Assembly (NCBI RefSeq): GCF_030269125.1
Contig: NZ_BSSM01000009.1
Location: 248,001 to 312,000 of the forward strand
Direction of reading: 5' to 3'
DNA length: 64,000 bases
From: Streptomyces hygroscopicus subsp. hygroscopicus
GTDB lineage: Bacteria > Actinomycetota > Actinomycetes > Streptomycetales > Streptomycetaceae
Position numbers and translations under genes: made by a program. The notes beneath the pieces are model-generated. The model did no database searches and was not told the DNA's origin. It worked only from the letters and a program-made list of their open reading frames with translations. Below are positions 57,833 to 64,000 of this stretch, one piece after another; position 1 is the first letter of the stretch, and every line of letters begins with the position of its first letter.

Positions 57833-60800
57833 ATGTCGTGCTCCGCCTGCGCGTCCACGCTGCCGGTCGACGCCCGCTTCTGCCCCTCGTGCGGATCGCC
57901 GTGTGCCGCCCCGTCCACCACCGCCGCGGACCGGACCGAGTCCCGCAAGGTCGTCACCGTGCTCTTCTGCGACCTGGTCGGCTCCACCGCGCTGTCCGGA
58001 GAACTCGACCCGGAGACGCTGCGGTCGGTGACGCTGCGCTACTTCGACGTGATGCGAAGACAGGTCGAATTCCACGGCGGCACGGTGGAGAAGTTCATCG
58101 GGGACGCCGTCATGGCCGTCTTCGGCGTGCCCGTCGTGCACGAGGACGACGCCCGCCGGGCACTCGCCGCCGCCCTCGCCATGCTCGCCGCCCTGGACGG
58201 GCTCAACGCCGAGCTGGACGCCACCTTGGGCGTCCGGCTCGGTGTCCGCATCGGCGTCAACACCGGCCAGGTGGTGTCCGGTTCGGACGCCTCGGCCCGC
58301 CAGGCGCTCGTCTCGGGCGAGACCGTGAACGTCGCCGCGCGACTGGAGCAGAACGCCGGGGCGGGCGACATCCTCATCGGCCCGGACACCCTGCGGTCCG
58401 CCGGCGCGGCGGTACACGCCGAGCCGGTCGGGCCGCTGGCCCTCAAGGGCAGGACCGAGCCCGTCCGTGCGTACCGGCTCCTCGGGCTCGGCGCGGACGA
58501 TCCGGAACTGCTGCGCCGCTTCGACGTGCGTTTCGTCGGCCGGCTGCCCGAACTGGCCGCGCTGGACGGGGCCCTGGCGGACGCCGCGGACCACCGGGGT
58601 GCCCAGCGCGTCCTGGTGCACGGGGAGGCGGGGCAGGGCAAGACCCGGATGCTCAGGGAGTGGGTCCTCTCCCGCGCGGTCCCGTGCGGCACCGGGCGGT
58701 GCCGGCAGTACGGCGACCAGGGCAGTCTGAGCCCGCTCGGCGACGCGGTGGCCTCGCTCCTGGCGGTGAGCCCGGCGCCCCCCGGCGCCACCGAGGCGCT
58801 GCGGGTGCTCTCCGCCGGCCTGCTGCTCGACGGGACCCCCAATCCGTCGGTGGAGGACACCTGCGCCGCTCTCGTGCGGGTCCTGACCGCGCTGTCCGCC
58901 CGGCGGCCGGTGGTCCTGGTGCTCGACGACTGCCACTGGGCCGGGACCTTGCTCCTCGACGTCCTGGACCGGCTGGTCCGGAAGCTGGACCGGGCCGCCG
59001 TCCTGCTCGTCTGCGTGGCCCGGCCCGAACTGCTGGAGACCCGCCCGACCGTGACCGAGCCCCCGGTCCGGACGCTGCCGCTGCGGGGACTGTCCTACGA
59101 CGAGTCCCTCGTCCTGGCCGCCGAGCTGGCGGACGTCAGCGCCCACGAGGACACCGTGCCGACCCGGCTCCTGGAGCGGGCCGGCGGCAACCCGCTGCAC
59201 CTGGAGCAGCTGCTGGCGGCCGCCGCGGAGACCGGATCGCAGGACGAGCTGCCGCCCACGGTGCAGGCCCTGCTGGGGGCGCGGATCGACGCCCTGGAGC
59301 CCCGCGAACGCGCGGTGCTGGACCACGCGTCGGTGATCGGGCGGGAGTTCGCCGCGAGCGAGCTGGCCGAGCTGGGGGGCACGCCGGACGGTGTGCCTGC
59401 GGCGCTGCTGACGCTCAGCCGGCGGCGACTCGTGGAGCCCGGCCACGCAGCGTCGTTCCGCTTCAGCAGCGGACTCGTCCAGGAGGTCACCTACACGTGC
59501 ATGTCCAAGCGGGCGCGGGCCGAAGGCCACGCGAAGGCCGCGGAGCTGCCGACCGTCCGCGCCGCCGGGCAGGCCGCGGTGGGGGGCCACCTGGAACGGG
59601 CGTACGGCTATCTCAGCGAGCTCGGGCGGCTGGACGACGCCGCCGAGACGCTCCGCGGCCGGGCCGCCGAGGCGCTCGGCCGGGCCGGGGCCCAGGCGCT
59701 GGACCGGTCCGACCTGCCCTGGGCCGACGATCTGCTGACGCGGTCCGTGACGCTGCACCGGTCCGTGACGCTGCACCGGTCCGTGACGCTGCACCGGTCC
59801 GGGCGACCGAGCGGGGCGGCGTCCGTCCGCAGGCTGGGCGAGGCCCGTTCCGCACGGGGCCGCGCGGACGAGGCCCGCGCGCTGCTCCGGGAGGTGCTGG
59901 CCGCGTCGGCCGACCCGGTGGAAGCCGCTCACGCGAGGCTCTCCCTGGCCGCGATCGACCCCGGGGGCGAGTCGCCCGCGGCGGCCGCCGAAGCCGTACT
60001 GCCGGTCTTCGAGGCGGCGCGGGACGAACTGGGCCAGGCCCGCGCCTGCCTGCGGATCGCCCAGCGCAGCCAGTCCCTGAGCCGGCACGGCGACGCGGAC
60101 CGCCGGCTCACCCGGGCCCTGGCCCACGCGGTGCGCGCGGGGGGCGAGCCGGAACGGGCCGCCGCCCTGGGCGCGATCGGCATCTCCCTGTGGCGCGGCC
60201 CGGTACCGGTCCCCGAGGCCGTGGCCCGGTGCCGGACGCTGCTCGGCGAGCACGGCGGCGAACGACGGACCGTACGACTGACCCTGAACTGCCCGCTGGC
60301 GGTCCTGCTGGCGCTCCAGGAACAGTGGACGGCCGCGCGGGACTGCCTCGCGGAGGCCGCCGGACTCGCCGAGGCACTGGGGTACGCGGAGACCGAGGTG
60401 GTGCTTCCGCTGTTCAGCGCGATGGTCGAGGGGCTGGCGGGCCGGCCGGACCAGGCGCTCGCCCTGCTGGACACGGCGGCCGGGGCGGCCCGGCGGCTGG
60501 GCGCGGCGGCCCTGCTGGACAGCGTCGGCCTGGAGTCCGCGAGGCTGCACATGGACGGCGGTGACGTGCGGGCGGCGGCGGACGTCCTCGGGCGGCTCGG
60601 GCAGCGGGCCGAGCGCCCGCACGGCGAAGCGGTGGAGTTCGGCGGCCTGCTGGGCCGGGTCGCCGCCGCACAGGGGCGTCCCGACGAGGCCCTCCGGCTC
60701 GCCGCCCGCGCCGTCGCGTCCGCCGAACGCACCGACTCGCCGGTCGCGCACGCCGTCGCCCGCCTCGACCAGGCGCACACCCTCCGCCTGCTCGGCCTCG

Positions 60801-60916
60801 ACGACCGGGCGCGCGGCGCCGCCTCGGCAGCCCGAGCACTGTTCGCCGCCAAGGGACATCTGCCCGGAGGGCGCTGGGCCGCGGGCCTCTCCACGAACGG
60901 GAACGAGCAACGATGA
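57833..60916 (+). CDS. Adenylate/guanylate cyclase-domain ATPase regulator with TPRs
   Basis: A 1027-residue protein. A zinc ribbon (CSACAS....CPSCGSPC) is followed by a class III nucleotide cyclase domain (about 40-210; metal Asp in LFCDLVGST and in FIGDAVMAVFG). A STAND ATPase has Walker A GEAGQGKTR near 265 and Walker B LVLDDCHWAG. Long helical repeats fill the C-terminus. Proteins with this layout are common in actinomycetes as signalling hubs; whether it makes cAMP is unknown. It carries an 18-bp unit in three perfect tandem copies at 59741-59794 (coding RSVTLH). Its stop overlaps the protease start (ATGA). Confidence 0.87.
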   Translation: MSCSACASTLPVDARFCPSCGSPCAAPSTTAADRTESRKVVTVLFCDLVGSTALSGELDPETLRSVTLRYFDVMRRQVEFHGGTVEKFIGDAVMAVFGVPVVHEDDARRALAAALAMLAALDGLNAELDATLGVRLGVRIGVNTGQVVSGSDASARQALVSGETVNVAARLEQNAGAGDILIGPDTLRSAGAAVHAEPVGPLALKGRTEPVRAYRLLGLGADDPELLRRFDVRFVGRLPELAALDGALADAADHRGAQRVLVHGEAGQGKTRMLREWVLSRAVPCGTGRCRQYGDQGSLSPLGDAVASLLAVSPAPPGATEALRVLSAGLLLDGTPNPSVEDTCAALVRVLTALSARRPVVLVLDDCHWAGTLLLDVLDRLVRKLDRAAVLLVCVARPELLETRPTVTEPPVRTLPLRGLSYDESLVLAAELADVSAHEDTVPTRLLERAGGNPLHLEQLLAAAAETGSQDELPPTVQALLGARIDALEPRERAVLDHASVIGREFAASELAELGGTPDGVPAALLTLSRRRLVEPGHAASFRFSSGLVQEVTYTCMSKRARAEGHAKAAELPTVRAAGQAAVGGHLERAYGYLSELGRLDDAAETLRGRAAEALGRAGAQALDRSDLPWADDLLTRSVTLHRSVTLHRSVTLHRSGRPSGAASVRRLGEARSARGRADEARALLREVLAASADPVEAAHARLSLAAIDPGGESPAAAAEAVLPVFEAARDELGQARACLRIAQRSQSLSRHGDADRRLTRALAHAVRAGGEPERAAALGAIGISLWRGPVPVPEAVARCRTLLGEHGGERRTVRLTLNCPLAVLLALQEQWTAARDCLAEAAGLAEALGYAETEVVLPLFSAMVEGLAGRPDQALALLDTAAGAARRLGAAALLDSVGLESARLHMDGGDVRAAADVLGRLGQRAERPHGEAVEFGGLLGRVAAAQGRPDEALRLAARAVASAERTDSPVAHAVARLDQAHTLRLLGLDDRARGAASAARALFAAKGHLPGGRWAAGLSTNGNEQR
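59741..59794 (+). repeat. Three perfect 18-bp tandem units in the cyclase/ATPase gene
   Basis: The unit CGGTCCGTGACGCTGCAC is repeated three times without change, coding RSVTLH three times; a partial fourth unit (CGGTCCG) follows. It looks like recent slippage. Confidence 0.9.
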
Positions 60917-61719
60917 CGACAGCGCCGGCCCAGGGGCTCACCTGGCGCCTGCTCGGCAGACGCCCCGCCGACATCCCGGTGGCGGCCGACGGGATCCATC
61001 CGCCGGACGCCTTGGACGGGGCCACCGGCCGGGGGGTGCGGGTCTGCGTGGTCGACTCCGGTGTCGAGCGCGACCATCCCTCCGTGGGCCGGGTCGACGG
61101 CTCCTGGGTGGTCGTCAAGGACGACGAGGGCATCCGGGTCGAGGAGACCGACACCGGAGACACCTGCGGCCACGGCACGGCCTGCGCCGGCATCGTCCGC
61201 AGGGTCGCGCCGGACTGCGAGCTGTACAGCGTACGCGTGCTGGGCGAGCGCTTCTCCGGGACCGGGGACGTCCTGCTGGAAGGACTGCGCTGGGCCGTCC
61301 GGCAGCGCTTCGACGTGATCAACCTGAGCCTGTCGACGACCAGGACCCGCTTCGCGGAGGAACTGCGCGTGGTGGCCGACGAGGCGTACTTCAACCGCAC
61401 GGTCGTCGTCGCCTCGGCCCACAACACCCCGGTGGAGAGCTTCCCCTGGCGTTTCGCGTCGGTGATCTCGGTGGGCAGCCACGAGGAGGAGGACCCCGAA
61501 CTGCACCTGTACAACCCCCGTCCGCCCGTGGAGTTCTTCGCCCCCGGCCAGAACGTGGAAGTGGCCTGGCTGGGCGGCCGGACCATCCGTTCCACCGGCA
61601 ACAGCTACGCGACGCCCTACATCACCGGCCTGTGCGCCCGGTTCCTGTCCCTCGGCCCCCGCATGACGCCCTTCCAGGTGAAGAGCGCCCTCTACGCCTC
61701 CGCGGCCAACGTCCGCTAG
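60913..61719 (+). CDS. Cytoplasmic subtilisin-like (S8) serine protease
   Basis: A 268-residue S8 peptidase with an intact triad: Asp48 (CVVDSG), His87 (GHGT) and Ser231 (GNSYATP), plus the oxyanion Asn171 (SAHN). No signal peptide or prodomain is present, so it probably acts inside the cell. It is coupled to the preceding gene (ATGA). In RiPP clusters such enzymes can trim leader peptides, which class III clusters usually lack; cleavage of a regulator is another option. Confidence 0.88.
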   Translation: MTTAPAQGLTWRLLGRRPADIPVAADGIHPPDALDGATGRGVRVCVVDSGVERDHPSVGRVDGSWVVVKDDEGIRVEETDTGDTCGHGTACAGIVRRVAPDCELYSVRVLGERFSGTGDVLLEGLRWAVRQRFDVINLSLSTTRTRFAEELRVVADEAYFNRTVVVASAHNTPVESFPWRFASVISVGSHEEEDPELHLYNPRPPVEFFAPGQNVEVAWLGGRTIRSTGNSYATPYITGLCARFLSLGPRMTPFQVKSALYASAANVR

Positions 61720-61738
61720 ACACGAGAAAGGTGCCGCC

Positions 61739-62335
61739 GTGTCCCTCGGCACGCAGCCCGCGAGCACATCGGACGACCCGATGGCCCACGAACTCCTCCA
61801 GTCCGTCGTCGACGTCGCCCGCGCGATCTTCGGCGCCCAGGCGAGCTCCGTCTTCCTGCTCGACGAGGAGGCGGGAGAACTGGTCTTCCGAGCCGTCTCC
61901 GGCCGCGGCGAGGAGTTCCTGGTCGGCCGGCGCTTCCCGGCCGGCCGCGGCATCGCCGGGTGGGTGGCGGTCTCCGGCGAGCCGATCGTGGTCGACGACC
62001 TCGCCGACAACCCGTCCTTCGACCGTTCCCTCGCGCAGTCGACCGACTACGTGCCCGACGCGCTGATGGCGGTCCCGCTGGTCCACGGCGAGCGGGTGCT
62101 CGGCGTCCTGGAAGTCCTCGACCCGGCCGAGCAGGCCCGCTCCAGCCTTCCCGAGCTGGACCTGCTGTCGCTCTTCGCCCGGCAGGCGGCCACCGCCCTG
62201 CGGTTCACCATGGCGCGGGCCGGCGGTGCGGACGGCGGCGGGCCGGAACCTGTGGCGCCGCACCGGCGCGCCACGGCGCTGCGGTTGGTCCGCCGGCTGG
62301 AACACCTCCTGGCCGAGGAGACACCGGACCGGTGA
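61739..62335 (+). CDS. GAF-domain protein
   Basis: A 198-residue protein consisting essentially of one GAF domain (about 17-160): ARAIFGAQASSVFLLDEEAG, LVFRAVSGRGEE, GIAGWVAVSGEPIVVDDLAD, VPDALMAVPL. No histidine kinase, phosphatase or output domain follows. It probably binds a small ligand or forms a complex with another cluster regulator. The GTG at 61739 follows AAAGGTG. It is 19 bp after the protease gene. Confidence 0.83.
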   Translation: MSLGTQPASTSDDPMAHELLQSVVDVARAIFGAQASSVFLLDEEAGELVFRAVSGRGEEFLVGRRFPAGRGIAGWVAVSGEPIVVDDLADNPSFDRSLAQSTDYVPDALMAVPLVHGERVLGVLEVLDPAEQARSSLPELDLLSLFARQAATALRFTMARAGGADGGGPEPVAPHRRATALRLVRRLEHLLAEETPDR

Positions 62336-62415
62336 GGGCCGACCGGTGCCGGTGCCGGTGCCGGTGCCGGTGGCGATGCCCGTACCTGTGCCCGCGCCCC
62401 TACGGAAGGATCAGT

Positions 62416-62463
62416 ATGGGCCTACGTGATTACTGGGAGGCCCGCCGGCCACGGCGTGGATGA
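62416..62463 (+). CDS. Possible 15-codon peptide ORF before the second LuxR-type gene
   Basis: An ATG preceded by GGAAGG opens a 15-residue reading frame (MGLRDYWEARRPRRG) that ends 75 bp before the next gene. It is too short to judge; it may be a leader or chance. Confidence 0.2.
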   Translation: MGLRDYWEARRPRRG

Positions 62464-62538
62464 AGATCAGCTCTACCCGGAGGGACGTCGGCCTCGCACC
62501 GCGAGCCGCACGCCCGGGAGCCAGAGCTGAGGAGACCC

Positions 62539-64000
62539 ATGATCGAGCAGAACGGGCCGCGGGACGCAACAGCGGGCACAGGGCGAGCTGCTCGGGGAAC
62601 GCACGCCCGGCCGCTCGTCGGCCGGGAGCGGGAGCTGGCCGTCCTGCGGTCCGCGGTCAGCGCCTGCCGGGACGGCGTGTCCACCCTCGTCGAGATCACC
62701 GGGGATCCGGGGCTCGGCAAGACCAGGCTGCTGTCCGAACTGGCCGACCTGGCCGGGTCGGAAGGACTCACGGTCCTGTCCGGCCGGGCCTCGGAGTTCG
62801 AACCGCAGCGCTCCTTCGGGGTGTTCGTGGACCCCGTCCGCCGGTGCTTCGGCCGGCGGACCGCGGCCGAACACGGGCCGCTCGACGACGACACGGCGGA
62901 GTTGCTGGACCTGGTGCTCCCCGGCGGTGCCGGTGCCGGTTCCGGTCCCGGGCGGCCCCGGTACCCCGAGGTGGAGCGCTACCGGCTGTACCACGCCGTC
63001 GGCCGGCTCCTGGCGGACGTCGCGGGGGAGCGCGGGGTGCTGCTGTGTCTCGACGACCTGCACTGGGCGGACGAGGGATCCCTGGAACTGCTGCACCACC
63101 TGCTGCGCCAGCCGCCCCGGACACCGCTGATCCTCGCCTGCGGACACCGGCCCCGGCAGGCGGCGGCGAAACTGCTGGCCTCCTTCCAGCACCCCCCTGC
63201 CGACTACCGCGTCGAACGGCTCCCGCTGTCACCGCTGGACCAGCGGGAGTGCCGCAGTCTCCTCGGCTCCGTGCACCCGCCGCGCCGGCGTGACCGGCTG
63301 TGCCAGGTCAGCGGGGGCAATCCGCTCTACCTGGAGGTCCTGACCGAACTCACCGCCGACGGTACCGACGCGACCGAGGAACCCACCGGCCTGCCGCACA
63401 CGCTGCGGGCGGCCCTGGCCCGCGAGGTCGCCCTGCTGACCGTGGAGGAACTCGCCACGCTGCGCGCCGCCGCGGTGCTGGGCGACCCCTTCGACCCCCT
63501 GCTGCTCGGCCCGGTCGCGGGCCTGGCCACCGGTTCGGCCCTGGAGGCGCTCGACGTCCTCGTGGGCATGGACCTCGTCCGGTCCGGCGCGCCGACCGGC
63601 CCCGCGCAGGACGAGCCGCGCCAACCGCTGCACTTCCGGCATCCGCTGCTCCGTGAAGTCGTGTCCCGCGACACCCCGCCGGGCTGGTGGCTCGCCGCGA
63701 ACGCACGAGCCGCCGAGGCACTGGGCGGGAGCGGCGCGAGCCCGGTGGAACGCGCGCCCTACCTCGCGCGTTCGGCGCGGACGGGCGACCTGGAAGCCGT
63801 CCGCGTCCTCGCCGAGGCCGCCGCCCGAGCCACCCCCTCGACGCCCGCGACCGCGGCCGCCTGGCTGCGCGCGGCGCTGCGGCTGTCCGGCGCGGACGGC
63901 TCCGAGGAGTCGGCCCGGCGCCGGACCGGGATGCTGCTCGCCCTGGCGAACGCCTGCATGATGACCGGGGACCTCGCCGCCTGCCGCGACGCCCTCGCGC
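62539..64000 (+). CDS. Second LAL-type LuxR/ATPase regulator (3' part beyond window)
   Basis: A frame open to the window end, starting MIEQNGPRDATAGT after GAGGAG. It has a STAND ATPase with Walker A GDPGLGKTR (about residue 53) and Walker B LLCLDDLHWAD, followed by helical repeats. Size and resemblance to the regulator at 46354-49251 (Walker B DDLHWAD, NPLY) suggest a LuxR helix-turn-helix at the missing C-terminus. An antisense and an alternative-frame ORF here are shadows. It is 203 bp downstream of the GAF gene. Confidence 0.82.
   Translation, partial: MIEQNGPRDATAGTGRAARGTHARPLVGRERELAVLRSAVSACRDGVSTLVEITGDPGLGKTRLLSELADLAGSEGLTVLSGRASEFEPQRSFGVFVDPVRRCFGRRTAAEHGPLDDDTAELLDLVLPGGAGAGSGPGRPRYPEVERYRLYHAVGRLLADVAGERGVLLCLDDLHWADEGSLELLHHLLRQPPRTPLILACGHRPRQAAAKLLASFQHPPADYRVERLPLSPLDQRECRSLLGSVHPPRRRDRLCQVSGGNPLYLEVLTELTADGTDATEEPTGLPHTLRAALAREVALLTVEELATLRAAAVLGDPFDPLLLGPVAGLATGSALEALDVLVGMDLVRSGAPTGPAQDEPRQPLHFRHPLLREVVSRDTPPGWWLAANARAAEALGGSGASPVERAPYLARSARTGDLEAVRVLAEAAARATPSTPATAAAWLRAALRLSGADGSEESARRRTGMLLALANACMMTGDLAACRDALA

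Noticed and set aside
57554..60910. 1118-codon minus-strand frame opposite the cyclase-ATPase gene
   Set aside because: Antisense shadow; no motif, while the plus strand has cyclase and Walker motifs.
62346..62370. CCGGTG hexamer run as a regulatory element
   Set aside because: Four short copies in very GC-rich sequence between genes; too simple to assign a role, probably slippage.
62460..63293. 277-codon plus-strand frame starting at ATG 62460
   Set aside because: Wrong-frame shadow. The frame from ATG 62539 has the ATPase motifs, a good ribosome binding site and stays open to the window end.

Overview
The window is high-GC actinobacterial chromosome, almost certainly Streptomyces. The evidence is third-position GC bias with long antisense shadow frames, frequent GTG starts, GGAGG-type ribosome binding sites, and a complete afs regulatory locus in the Streptomyces coelicolor order (TetR, kbpA, afsK, small secreted protein, afsS, afsR). 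Most calls rest on protein motifs read by eye; no database search was run. I saw no tRNA, rRNA, insertion sequence, origin or CRISPR array.

Region 1 (1-10.6 kb) is ordinary: GlxA-type regulator (cut by the window edge) with a divergent MFS exporter, a flavin monooxygenase, GNAT acetyltransferase, PdxH-like oxidase, CorA channel, an ECF sigma factor with its CU044_5270-type partner, and a divergent LysE exporter/Lrp pair sharing a palindromic operator candidate. Two intergenic stretches hold decayed genes (an NDP-forming acyl-CoA synthetase and a thiolase).

Region 2 (10.6-24.6 kb) is the afs locus followed by fbiC (deazaflavin FO synthase). AfsK is a Ser/Thr kinase with a C-terminal beta-propeller, KbpA binds AfsK, and AfsR is the SARP-type regulator that switches on afsS. 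kbpA and afsK share a conserved upstream motif, and the afsS leader carries a strong hairpin. Downstream lie a catalytically degenerate L,D-transpeptidase-like protein and a DUF2165 protein.

Region 3 (24.7-29.3 kb, minus strand) is a compact RiPP-like operon: NB-ARC/TPR protein, a 62-residue candidate precursor, an FxsB-like radical SAM/SPASM enzyme and a GNAT. The precursor ends in Trp-Pro-Leu instead of the FxSxx tail of known FxsA peptides.

Region 4 (29.4-46.3 kb) has decayed TetR/hydrolase genes, an ADP-ribosylglycohydrolase homologue lacking its metal ligands, a membrane protein, a D,D-carboxypeptidase with a long repetitive tail, a GPP34 protein, an HTH/DUF397 pair, MerR, glutathione peroxidase/ArsR-like and MFS genes, an unusual single-chain fusion of an amino-acid permease with a SpoIIE phosphatase and an ATPase domain, and a lipoprotein.

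Region 5 (46.35 kb to the window end) looks like one biosynthetic cluster. A LuxR/ATPase regulator is divergent from a class III lanthipeptide precursor, which is followed by LanKC, an MFS exporter, an FAD/NAD(P) protein, a radical SAM/SPASM enzyme, a haem-oxygenase-like diiron protein, a 66-residue aroma-sacti-type protein, an adenylate cyclase/ATPase regulator, a cytoplasmic subtilisin-like protease, a GAF protein, and a second LuxR-type ATPase that runs off the edge. The combination of lanthionine chemistry with radical SAM and diiron enzymes, in a string of overlapping genes, is the most interesting part of the window, together with the Region 3 operon and the permease-phosphatase fusion.
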